Of a stretch of 6,365 nucleotides of DNA, positions 1 to 5,310 are shown one piece after another. The stretch covers positions 1 through 6,365 of the forward strand of contig JAWOCZ010000287.1 in the NCBI GenBank assembly GCA_046483565.1. The letters are read 5' to 3'. Position numbers and translations under genes: made by a program. Source of the stretch: T1Sed10-7 sp046483565. Its GTDB lineage: Bacteria > Actinomycetota > Nitriliruptoria > Nitriliruptorales > Nitriliruptoraceae. Position 1 is the stretch's first letter. Each line of letters opens with the position of its first letter. The notes under the pieces are model-generated. The model worked only from the letters and a program-made list of their open reading frames with translations. It was not told the DNA's origin and ran no database searches.

Positions 1-1
1 G

Positions 2-1642
2 AACGGGGAGGGTGACCCCGGCACGCCGGGCGAGCCAGCTCCGGACGGTGAGGAGACGGAGGAGCCGACCGTTCCCGCGACGACCGTCCCGGCGGTGCGG
101 TCCTCCACGATCCCACTCGCCTCGATCGTGGTGGCCGTGGTGGTCCTGGTGCTCGGCGGTGTCGGTCTGGGACGTGCGCTCGCGCGCCCGAAGCGTCGGG
201 CCGTCGGGCCAGCCACGCCGCCCCCGCCGGTCGGGCCAGACGCACCTTCCCCGCCACGCGAGCCGTCCGCGCCGCCCCCGCCGGTCGGGCCGGCCGCGGC
301 GCCCGCGCCGGTCGAGGCCACGGAGCGTTCTGCCGCTCAGCCTCCGGTCGAGTCGGTCGCCGCCGCTGGCCCTCGCCGCATCGACCGCTGGACCCTGGAG
401 CTGCTGCTCGAGGTCGGTCGAGCCCTGATCGACAGCGGGGATGCGGTCGGCAACGTGCATGAGGTCCTGCGCAGGATCGCCACCGTCAACGGCGCTCCCG
501 ACATCGGGAGCATCATCCTGCCGACGGCGCTGATCGTCTCCATCCCGCAGGGCGACAGCGTCGAGACCGAGGTCGCCCCCGCGGGACAAGAGCGGCTGCG
601 CCTCGATCAGGTCGAAGAGGTGGAGCGGGTCGTCACCGCCGCCGAGGAGGGACGGCTCACCCCGGCCGAGGGCATCGCCGCCATCGCTGCAGCGCGCGAG
701 ATGCCGCCGCCATCATCCAACGTGGCCCGTAGCTGGGGCTACGTCCTGTTCACCTTGGGGCTCGCCATGATCCTGCGAGCGGGCCTGCTCGAGCTGCTCG
801 TGGCAGCAGGACTGGGCGTGGCGGTAGGTGTGCTGCAACTTCGGACGGAGCGCCTGCGCGCGTCCTACCGGGTCTTCCTCCCGGTCGTCGCCGCCTTCGG
901 GGTCGCCACCGTGGTGTTCGGACTCGGACGGTTCCTGGGCGACCTGTCGTTGTTCCCGCCGATCGTGGCCCCGCTCGTGGCCTTCCTGCCCGGGGCGGTG
1001 CTGACGACCGCGGTCTTCGAGCTGTCCACCGGCCACCTCCTGTCCGGCTCGAGCCGCCTGGTCGCCGGCATGCTCCAGTTGGTGCTGCTGGGTCTGGGCA
1101 TCGTCGCGGGCGCGGAGCTGCTGGGCATCCCGGCAGCGCAGGTCAGCGGGGTGGCCGGCGGCGCCCTGGGCGTGCTCCAACCCTGGCTCGGCGTCGCCAT
1201 CTTCGGCGTCGGTGTCGTGGTCTTCCACGGGGTCCGTCGGGCCTCGCTGCCCTGGATCCTGCTGGTCCTCTTCCTCGCCTACGCGGGGCAGGTGCTCGGC
1301 GGGCTGTTCTTCGGTGCCACCCTGTCAGCGTTCTTCGGGGCACTGGTCATGACGCCGGTCACCGTGTTCGCTGCGGCCCAGCCGTCGGGTCCACCGGCGC
1401 TGGTCAGCTTCCTACCGGGATTCTGGCTACTGGTGCCGGGAGCGCTGGGTCTCGCCGGCATCACGAGCATCCTCGACGAGGACCGTGTCGAGGGCATCGC
1501 CTCGTTGACGACGATGGGGGCCTCCATGATCGGCATCGCGCTCGGCGTGCTGCTCGGGATGACCGTGGGCGCCGAACTGGTCGCACGCTTGACGCGCAGA
1601 ACGGGTCCCGCGCGCAGGCCGCTCTCCCACAGGGCCAAGTGA
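2..1642 (+). CDS. ThrE-type threonine/serine exporter, 5' end outside window
   Basis: Probable inner-membrane exporter of threonine and serine (ThrE / DUF1212 family), which uses the proton gradient to relieve excess cytoplasmic amino acid. Numbering from the internal GTG at 95 (515 residues), a hydrophobic segment lies at about 6-24, followed by a basic stop-transfer (RPKRR). Then come a Pro-rich linker (37-90), a soluble domain at about 97-205 (the ThrE N-terminal region, with EVGRALIDSGDAVGNVHEVL), and about ten membrane helices from 213 to 497. FLPG at 298-300 and VPG at 447-449 are typical of the two membrane halves. The frame is open to the left edge: codons from position 2 give an acidic Pro/Thr/Glu-rich stretch, and GTG 95 has no Shine-Dalgarno sequence. 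I therefore infer that the real start is upstream. C. glutamicum ThrE is about 490 residues and lacks this leading helix. Family assignment is firm; the substrate is inferred. Confidence 0.88.
   Translation, partial: NGEGDPGTPGEPAPDGEETEEPTVPATTVPAVRSSTIPLASIVVAVVVLVLGGVGLGRALARPKRRAVGPATPPPPVGPDAPSPPREPSAPPPPVGPAAAPAPVEATERSAAQPPVESVAAAGPRRIDRWTLELLLEVGRALIDSGDAVGNVHEVLRRIATVNGAPDIGSIILPTALIVSIPQGDSVETEVAPAGQERLRLDQVEEVERVVTAAEEGRLTPAEGIAAIAAAREMPPPSSNVARSWGYVLFTLGLAMILRAGLLELLVAAGLGVAVGVLQLRTERLRASYRVFLPVVAAFGVATVVFGLGRFLGDLSLFPPIVAPLVAFLPGAVLTTAVFELSTGHLLSGSSRLVAGMLQLVLLGLGIVAGAELLGIPAAQVSGVAGGALGVLQPWLGVAIFGVGVVVFHGVRRASLPWILLVLFLAYAGQVLGGLFFGATLSAFFGALVMTPVTVFAAAQPSGPPALVSFLPGFWLLVPGALGLAGITSILDEDRVEGIASLTTMGASMIGIALGVLLGMTVGAELVARLTRRTGPARRPLSHRAK
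216..291 (+). repeat. 22-bp direct repeat in exporter linker (216-237 and 270-291)
   Basis: Two identical 22-base copies lie 54 bases (18 codons) apart in the same reading frame. Each encodes PPPPVGP in the Pro/Ala-rich linker between the first membrane segment and the soluble domain of the exporter. The repeat looks like a slippage or duplication product in a disordered linker and has no evident regulatory role. Confidence 0.8.
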
Positions 1643-1661
1643 GCAGAGAGCTCCATGGCGG

Positions 1662-1934
1662 TCAGGCGCCCGACAGCGCCCAGGCCAGCACGGCGATGAC
1701 GGTGGCGATGGCGATCAGCATGGTCAGGGCGATGCCGACATAGCCGAGCGCCACTGCCAGTCTGCCGATCCCGTGGTCGATCACCCCCTTGCGCTGAGCG
1801 CCCGCGTGCACCCGTCGGCCGATCCGTACCGACCAGAAGCCGAGCGGCGGGAGCACCGTCACGGACAGGACCGCGATCGCCAACGCGGGGATCGCCTCCT
1901 GCTGCAGGCGCTCATCGGCCTCTGGTGCGGTCAT
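1662..1934 (-). CDS. small two-helix membrane protein, DUF4190-like
   Basis: A 90-residue protein of unknown function. It has a short acidic N-terminus (MTAPEADERLQQ), a hydrophobic helix at about 14-34, and a basic/Gly-containing loop (RIGRRVHAGAQRKG, 37-50). A second long hydrophobic stretch at about 58-88 contains GRLAVALGYVGIAL. The order helix, basic loop, G-rLA--LGY, helix resembles DUF4190, a family of small actinobacterial membrane proteins; the match is by eye only. The ATG at 1934 is chosen because GGAGG lies five bases upstream on the minus strand, with a second AGGAGGT just before it. The frame stays open further upstream, but that part is antisense to the TetR gene and reads as low-quality, Arg-rich protein. 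It faces the exporter gene tail to tail, with 19 bases between the stop codons, and is divergent from the TetR gene. Confidence 0.75.
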   Translation of the reverse strand: MTAPEADERLQQEAIPALAIAVLSVTVLPPLGFWSVRIGRRVHAGAQRKGVIDHGIGRLAVALGYVGIALTMLIAIATVIAVLAWALSGA

Positions 1935-2042
1935 CTCTCCCTCCACCTCCTCGGCGACGTCAACCGGACCGTGCACGGCGGACGAGCGCCATAGCAGAGC
2001 ACATCCACCCCAGCGGGCAGGACACCTCGGGTGTCGACGCGC

Positions 2043-2071
2043 TTGACGTCGAGGCTGTCGTCTGACAGTGT
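2043..2071 (+). promoter_or_regulatory. possible sigma70-type promoter of the TetR operon
   Basis: TTGACG at 2043-2048 and CAGTGT at 2066-2071 are separated by 17 bases, giving a predicted transcription start near 2078. The -35 matches the consensus at 5 of 6 positions; the -10 is weak but keeps the important A2 and T6. An alternative pair is CTGACA (2062-2067) with TAGAGA (2084-2089). In either case the dyad at 2074-2086 would lie over or inside the promoter. Confidence 0.35.
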
Positions 2072-2109
2072 TCCTAACACCGTTAGAGAAACCGAACAGT
2101 GATAGGAAC
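2070..2109. promoter_or_regulatory. nested inverted repeats, candidate TetR operator
   Basis: An inner dyad, CTAAC-ACC-GTTAG (2074-2086), sits inside a wider one formed by GTTCCTA (2070-2076) and TAGGAAC (2103-2109). The region is markedly more AT-rich than its surroundings and lies directly upstream of the TetR gene. TetR-family proteins commonly bind such dyads next to their own gene, so self-repression is the simple reading. The outer right arm overlaps AGGA (2104-2107), the only visible Shine-Dalgarno candidate for the regulator. The site could also affect the divergent small membrane protein gene. Confidence 0.55.
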
Positions 2110-2111
2110 TG

Positions 2112-2702
2112 GTGGTGGCCACGGGAGCTGGCATCGCGGACGTGCGCAGCAGACGGCGCGATCAGGTCCGGGCGGAGATCCTCGAGGCGGCCTGGCGGCT
2201 GAGCGACCGTGACGGCATCGCCGGCCTCTCCCTGCGGGAGGTCGCCCGTGAGGTGGGTATGCAGGCCCCGTCGCTGTACACCTACTTCGAGAGCAAGGCC
2301 GCCATCTACGACGCGATGTTCGCCGCCGGCTACCGGGAGCTCGACGCAGCCCTCGGTGACCTCGAGGTGGCCGGCGATCCCGTCGACGTCCTCGCCGCAG
2401 CGATCGACCGCTACCTCGCGTTCTGCGAGGCCAACGTCCCGCGGTACCAGCTGCTGTTCACGCGGGCGATCCCCGACTGGAAGCCGTCCCCAGCGGCCTA
2501 CGCGGTCTCGGTGGCGTCCTACGAGCGGATGACGGTCCTCCTCGCCGAGGTGGGCATCGATCGCCACGAGGACATCGACCTGATGACCGCGCTGACGTCG
2601 GGCATGGCAGCCCAGCAGCTGGCCAACGATCTCGGAGGTGGCCGCTGGCGTCGGCTCAGCCGCTCGGCGGCCCAGATGCTGATCTCACACGTGAGGAGCT
2701 GA
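2112..2702 (+). CDS. TetR/AcrR family transcriptional regulator
   Basis: A 196-residue repressor-type regulator. The N-terminal helix-turn-helix occupies about residues 18-70: EILEAAWRLSDRDGIAGLSL, then REVAREVGMQAPSLYTYF (helices 2-3) and SKAAIYDAMF (helix 4), a textbook TetR DNA-binding domain. The rest (about 75-196) is the helical ligand-binding and dimer region. It contains YLAFCEANVPRYQLLFTRA, resembling the C-terminal domains of TetR proteins with the WHG/TetR_C_33 type; that subtype call is tentative. Tandem GTG codons at 2112 and 2115 can both serve as the start. AGGA at 2104-2107 is spaced four or seven bases away, so 2115 may be the real one. The stop lies two bases before the next ATG, so the regulator is almost certainly co-transcribed with the mycothiol enzyme gene. 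The ligand is unknown. Confidence 0.93.
   Translation: MVATGAGIADVRSRRRDQVRAEILEAAWRLSDRDGIAGLSLREVAREVGMQAPSLYTYFESKAAIYDAMFAAGYRELDAALGDLEVAGDPVDVLAAAIDRYLAFCEANVPRYQLLFTRAIPDWKPSPAAYAVSVASYERMTVLLAEVGIDRHEDIDLMTALTSGMAAQQLANDLGGGRWRRLSRSAAQMLISHVRS
2693..2698 (+). promoter_or_regulatory. Shine-Dalgarno for the mycothiol enzyme gene
   Basis: GAGGAG lies inside the last codons of the TetR gene, six bases before ATG 2705. It fixes that start and suggests translational coupling between the two genes. Confidence 0.75.
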
Positions 2703-2704
2703 GT

Positions 2705-3520
2705 ATGGACCTGCACACCGAACGTCAGATGGCTGCCCTGCAGCGCATCTCGCGCGACACGGACGCCCGGGAGGTGGCACTGGCGGCCTACGGGCGGCTC
2801 GTCGCGCTGCTGGAGCGTCTCGAACCCGCCGACTGGGAGCGACCGACCGAGTGCGACGGGTGGGACGTGGCCGCGATGGTGGGCCATGTCATCGGCGCCG
2901 GCACGGCGGGCGCGTCGCTACGCGAGAACCTGCGCCAACTGTGGCACGGCAAGCGACATGCGGCGCGGTTCGACGGCAACAGCCTGGACGCCACCAACGA
3001 GCTACAGGTCCGGGACCACGCTGACCTGGGGCCGCAGGAACGGATCGCCGCGCTGCGCGAGGTGGCACCGGCCGCCGTGGACGGGCGGCTCGGACTCCCT
3101 CGGGTCCTGCGGCGCCTCCCGATCCCGCTGGACGCCGGCGGCTCGACGGCCAGCGGCATGCCGACACGGCTGCTCCTCGGCGAAGTGATGGAGGTCGCCT
3201 ACACCCGTGATGTGTGGCTGCACACGATCGACATCGCCCGTGCGACCTCGGTGCCCTACCAGCCCGACCCGCACGTCGACGGTCGGATCGTCGAGGACGT
3301 CGTGGCGGAGTGGGCACGTCGACACGGCCAGCCCGTCGGCCTGGTGCTCGAGGGCCCGGCGGGCGGACGGTTCCGGCAGGGTGTCGGCGGGGTCGACCTC
3401 CGGCTCGATGCGATCGAGTTCTGCCGGATACTGTCCGGCCGTGCGGAGCCGCCGATCGAGGGTGTCGACGGGAAGGCCGCAGCCGGGCAGCGGCTGTTGA
3501 CGACGCGGCTCGTGTTCTGA
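2705..3520 (+). CDS. maleylpyruvate isomerase family mycothiol-dependent protein
   Basis: A 271-residue cytoplasmic protein of the DinB-like mycothiol-dependent superfamily (MDMPI; related to TIGR03083 proteins). The N-terminal four-helix domain shows LERLEPADWERPTECDGWDVAAMVGHV (37-62 region), with a likely metal ligand at H61. A later helix, TRDVWLHTIDIARA (about 167-180), carries H173. In the C. glutamicum maleylpyruvate isomerase the zinc site is reported as His, Glu, His with ExxxH spacing. Here the residue four before H173 is D169, so the site looks like H-D-H. A smaller C-terminal domain (about 195-271, with GLVLEGPAGGRF) resembles MDMPI_C. Members conjugate or isomerise substrates with mycothiol, but this one's substrate is unknown, and no gentisate or aromatic pathway genes are nearby. 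Pairing with a TetR regulator suggests inducible detoxification. True maleylpyruvate isomerase activity is doubtful. Confidence 0.85.
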   Translation: MDLHTERQMAALQRISRDTDAREVALAAYGRLVALLERLEPADWERPTECDGWDVAAMVGHVIGAGTAGASLRENLRQLWHGKRHAARFDGNSLDATNELQVRDHADLGPQERIAALREVAPAAVDGRLGLPRVLRRLPIPLDAGGSTASGMPTRLLLGEVMEVAYTRDVWLHTIDIARATSVPYQPDPHVDGRIVEDVVAEWARRHGQPVGLVLEGPAGGRFRQGVGGVDLRLDAIEFCRILSGRAEPPIEGVDGKAAAGQRLLTTRLVF

Positions 3521-3571
3521 GGCTGCCCGGTACGTGTCAGCGGTTGCGGCCCGCGGGTGCTGCGCCGGCGG

Positions 3572-4495
3572 TCAGGGCAGGAGCGCCCGCGCGAAGAACA
3601 CGACGTTGGCGGGACGCTCCGCCAGCCGGCGGACGAAGTACGGGTACCACGCGTCGCCGAAGGGCACGTAGATGCACAGCTGCTCCCCGATGGCCACCAG
3701 GCGCTCCTGCACGTCCGTACGGATCCCGAACAGCATCTGGAACTCGTAGGCGTCGGTCCCTCGATCGAGCTCCCGCGCCTCGCGCCGGATGGCCCCGATC
3801 AGCCGGTGATCGTGGGTGGCGAAGCGTGGGTAGGTCCCGGATTCCAGCAGGAGCCGGGCACACCGGTGGTAGGCCTCGTCGATGTCCTCCCGGCGCTGGT
3901 GGGAGATGCTGGGTGCCTCGGCGTAGGCTCCCTTGCACAGCCGCAGGCTCGCGCCCAACGCGTTCAGCCGGGCGATGTCGTCAGGGGTGCGGTGCAGCGC
4001 TGACTGGATCGCGCATCCGACGTGACGGTGCCCCTCCTCGTGCAGCGACTCGACCAGGTCGATGGTGCCGTCGACCGTCGTCGCGTCCTCCATGTCCAGC
4101 GTGAGGTGGAGCCCGGCCTGGCCAGCCGCGGCCGCCAGTCCGGACAGCCGCTGCCGTGTGCGTCCGAGGTCCTGACCCGCGCCCAGCTGGCTGGGTTTGA
4201 TCGAGATCCCGCTGGTCAGGCGCTGCGCCGCCATCTCTGTGATGACCGTGTCGTAGTCACGGGCCGCCCGGTCGGCATCCGCGTCGCTGCGGACCTTCTC
4301 GCCGACCAGGTCGAGGCTGACGGTGCGGCCTTCGGCGTTCAGGGATCGTGCGACCGCGGTCGCCTCGGCGAGGTGGTCGCCCGCGATGAAGCGGTGGGCG
4401 ATGCGGCCGGTGAGTCGCCCGGTGATCCCGCCGTTGGTCGCCAACTCCTGCAGTCGGTCGCTCTCTGAGGCACGGACGAGGAGCTTGGAGACCAT
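3572..4495 (-). CDS. proline dehydrogenase (monofunctional, FAD-dependent)
   Basis: Oxidises L-proline to pyrroline-5-carboxylate with FAD, passing electrons to the membrane quinone pool; this is the first step of proline catabolism. With the ATG at 4495 it has 307 residues, the usual size of monofunctional bacterial enzymes. Visible TIM-barrel landmarks in order are SLDLVGE (60-66), SIKPSQLG (98-105), LTLDMED (131-137), AIQSALHRT (162-170), LRLCKGAY (184-191), FATHD (225-229) and YEFQMLFGI (250-258). The last is YPYFVRRLAERPAN (284-297), whose R289, R290 and E293 match the substrate-carboxylate arginines and glutamate of PutA. The frame continues upstream to alternative starts at GTG 4522, ATG 4624 and ATG 4732. 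Those extensions have weaker codon bias, and the longest is antisense to the DoxX-like gene; none has a convincing Shine-Dalgarno. The pyrroline-5-carboxylate dehydrogenase partner is not in the window. Confidence 0.93.
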   Translation of the reverse strand: MVSKLLVRASESDRLQELATNGGITGRLTGRIAHRFIAGDHLAEATAVARSLNAEGRTVSLDLVGEKVRSDADADRAARDYDTVITEMAAQRLTSGISIKPSQLGAGQDLGRTRQRLSGLAAAAGQAGLHLTLDMEDATTVDGTIDLVESLHEEGHRHVGCAIQSALHRTPDDIARLNALGASLRLCKGAYAEAPSISHQRREDIDEAYHRCARLLLESGTYPRFATHDHRLIGAIRREARELDRGTDAYEFQMLFGIRTDVQERLVAIGEQLCIYVPFGDAWYPYFVRRLAERPANVVFFARALLP

Positions 4496-4622
4496 GGCGC
4501 TGTCCAGGTGCTGGCTCGGCACGACCCGGTCTGGCCGCGGGGCGCCACCGGGCGGCGATGGCGACCGATCGTGCAGTGTAGGTCCCCCGACCGCGAGCAG
4601 GGCCCGCGCTACCTTCCTCGCC
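4496..4622. promoter_or_regulatory. divergent control region, proline dehydrogenase / DoxX-like
   Basis: These 127 bases separate the proposed start codons of two divergent genes. On the minus strand TACACT (4580 to 4575) is a good -10 match with no clear -35, and would give a leader of about 70 bases before ATG 4495. On the plus strand TACCTT (4610-4615) sits just before ATG 4623, so the DoxX-like mRNA could be leaderless; no Shine-Dalgarno is visible. No strong operator dyad was found. Confidence 0.35.
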
Positions 4623-5045
4623 ATGGCAGTCCCGAGCACGGTGCCGACCAGCACCCTGGCGACCGCAGCGCGCTGGCTGCTGGCCCTGTTCCTGTTGGCT
4701 GCCGGCACCGGCCACTTCGTCGACTCCGACACGTTCCTCGCCCAGGTGCCGCCGTGGCTCCCTGCCCGCTTGGCGATCGTCTACGTCTCCGGGGTCGTCG
4801 AACTGGTCCTGGGGGGTGCCCTGCTGGCTCTGCGCCGACATCGGGTGCTGGTCGGGTGGACCGTGGCCGCCTTCTTCGTGCTGGTCCTGCCGGGCAACAT
4901 CTCCCAGGCGGTGACCGGCACGCCGGCGTTCGGGTTGGAGACCGACGCTGCCCGGTGGGGGCGGCTGGCGTTCCAGCCGGTGCTCGTCGTATGGGCGTTG
5001 TGGAGCACCGGTGCCTGGCGCGCCTGGCGGGGGCCTTCGAGGTGA
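4623..5045 (+). CDS. DoxX-like small integral membrane protein (COG4270 type)
   Basis: A 140-residue predicted inner-membrane protein with four hydrophobic segments at about 12-30, 47-70, 74-94 and 113-130. The first ends in AAGTGHF (H31, F32), followed by a loop with FLAQVPPWLP (38-47). The second contains SGVVELVLGGALL (56-68, with E60), and the third ends in LPGNISQAV (89-97, with N92). The pattern AG--HF, vPp-lP, sG--E--lG, lP-N is that of COG4270/DoxX-like proteins. Members have no settled biochemical role, although DoxX relatives are linked to quinone-dependent redox steps. The frame is open further left, but that part is antisense to the proline dehydrogenase start region and lacks membrane-protein character. 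ATG 4623 is preferred because it directly precedes the first helix. Adjacency to a quinone-reducing dehydrogenase is suggestive only. Confidence 0.82.
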   Translation: MAVPSTVPTSTLATAARWLLALFLLAAGTGHFVDSDTFLAQVPPWLPARLAIVYVSGVVELVLGGALLALRRHRVLVGWTVAAFFVLVLPGNISQAVTGTPAFGLETDAARWGRLAFQPVLVVWALWSTGAWRAWRGPSR

Positions 5046-5141
5046 CCGCCGCGTCGCCGCTCGCCCGCCGTGTGCCCGCCTGCGTGGTGTGACGGCCTGC
5101 GTGGTGTGACCGTCCGCGAGGGTGACGGCCTGCGAGGTTGA
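5031..5141 (+). repeat. imperfect 16-17 bp tandem repeats downstream of the DoxX-like gene
   Basis: Four adjoining units each end in TGA: 5076-5092 (CCGCCTGCGTGGTGTGA), 5093-5109 (16 of 17 identical), 5110-5125 (CCGTCCGCGAGGGTGA) and 5126-5141 (CGGCCTGCGAGGTTGA). A related sequence at 5031-5045 (GGGCCTTCGAGGTGA) contains the stop codon of the DoxX-like gene; 30 unrelated bases separate it from the array. The unit length is not a multiple of three and every unit carries an in-line TGA, so the array is non-coding. It could be an array of protein-binding sites or simple tandem duplication; the function is unknown. Confidence 0.75.
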
Positions 5142-5175
5142 TGGCGTTCCGTCGCACGGCTCTGGCGGCCCCACG

Positions 5176-5217
5176 TCCGTGCGCACCGACCGGCGTGCCG
5201 ACTGCACGGCGCACGGA
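5176..5217. repeat. 9-bp inverted repeat with inner hairpin
   Basis: TCCGTGCGC (5176-5184) is perfectly matched by GCGCACGGA (5209-5217) across 24 bases. Within the loop CGGC-GT-GCCG (5191-5200) can pair again. No T-run follows, so it is not a standard intrinsic terminator. It could still stop transcription from the DoxX-like gene or form part of the control region of the MerR gene. Confidence 0.5.
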
Positions 5218-5231
5218 GGACAGTCTCACCC

Positions 5232-5248
5232 TTGACTGTTCCAGTCAA
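5232..5248. promoter_or_regulatory. 17-bp palindrome, candidate operator of the MerR gene
   Basis: TTGACTGTTCCAGTCAA is a perfect 7-bp inverted repeat around a 3-base centre, unusually AT-rich for this window. A third half-site, ACAGTC (5220-5225), lies just upstream. The left arm doubles as a good -35 box, so bound protein would directly affect transcription of the downstream regulator gene. Autoregulation by the MerR protein is inferred, not shown. Confidence 0.6.
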
Positions 5249-5260
5249 CGCTGACATGGT
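5232..5260 (+). promoter_or_regulatory. possible promoter of the MerR-nitronate monooxygenase unit
   Basis: TTGACT (5232-5237; 5 of 6 to consensus) is followed after 17 bases by CATGGT (5255-5260), a weak -10 that keeps A2 and T6. The predicted transcription start near 5267 leaves about 44 bases before ATG 5311. It also rules out the TTG at 5260 as a start on that transcript. Confidence 0.4.
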
Positions 5261-5298
5261 TGTCCGGTGCGGTGTCCGGCAGGCAACCCGGACCCGTC

Positions 5299-5304
5299 GA
5301 GGAA
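5299..5304 (+). promoter_or_regulatory. Shine-Dalgarno deciding the MerR gene start
   Basis: GAGGAA lies six bases before ATG 5311. A stronger-looking GGAGGAG (5370-5376) lies six bases before an in-frame GTG at 5383, so a shorter product of 279 residues is a real alternative. Confidence 0.55.
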
Positions 5305-5310
5305 CCACAG

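Noticed and set aside
12..428. Arg/Pro/Ser-rich open frame of 138 codons overlapping the exporter start
   Set aside because: It is an alternative frame of high-GC coding DNA; the composition is dominated by Arg and Ser, it has no domain, and the exporter frame has better codon bias.
1935..2567. N-terminal extension of the small membrane protein to 301 residues
   Set aside because: The extension is antisense to the TetR gene and crosses its control region; a strong ribosome site supports the short start at 1934.
3521..3571. Intrinsic terminator between the convergent mycothiol enzyme and proline dehydrogenase genes
   Set aside because: Only the 8-bp palindrome CCCGCGGG (3550-3557) is present; there is no proper stem-loop with a T-run on either strand.
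3214..4104. Long plus-strand frame of 296 codons
   Set aside because: It covers the end of the mycothiol enzyme gene and is antisense to proline dehydrogenase; it is Arg/Ala/Gly-rich with no recognisable domain.
4323..4622. 100-residue N-terminal extension of the DoxX-like protein
   Set aside because: It is antisense to the N-terminus of proline dehydrogenase, and the extension has no membrane or signal character.
5031..5141. CRISPR array
   Set aside because: The units are contiguous 16-17 bp repeats without unique spacers, and there are no cas genes.
4257..5207. Long minus-strand frame of 316 codons over the DoxX-like gene
   Set aside because: It is Gln/Arg/Gly/Pro-rich and antisense to a clear four-helix membrane protein, typical of shadow frames in GC-rich DNA.
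5231..5249. HspR-type HAIR element (CTTGAGT-N7-ACTCAAG) before the MerR gene
   Set aside because: The palindrome has CTTGACT with a 3-base centre, and its arms and spacing differ from the HAIR consensus; no dnaK or other heat-shock gene is nearby.
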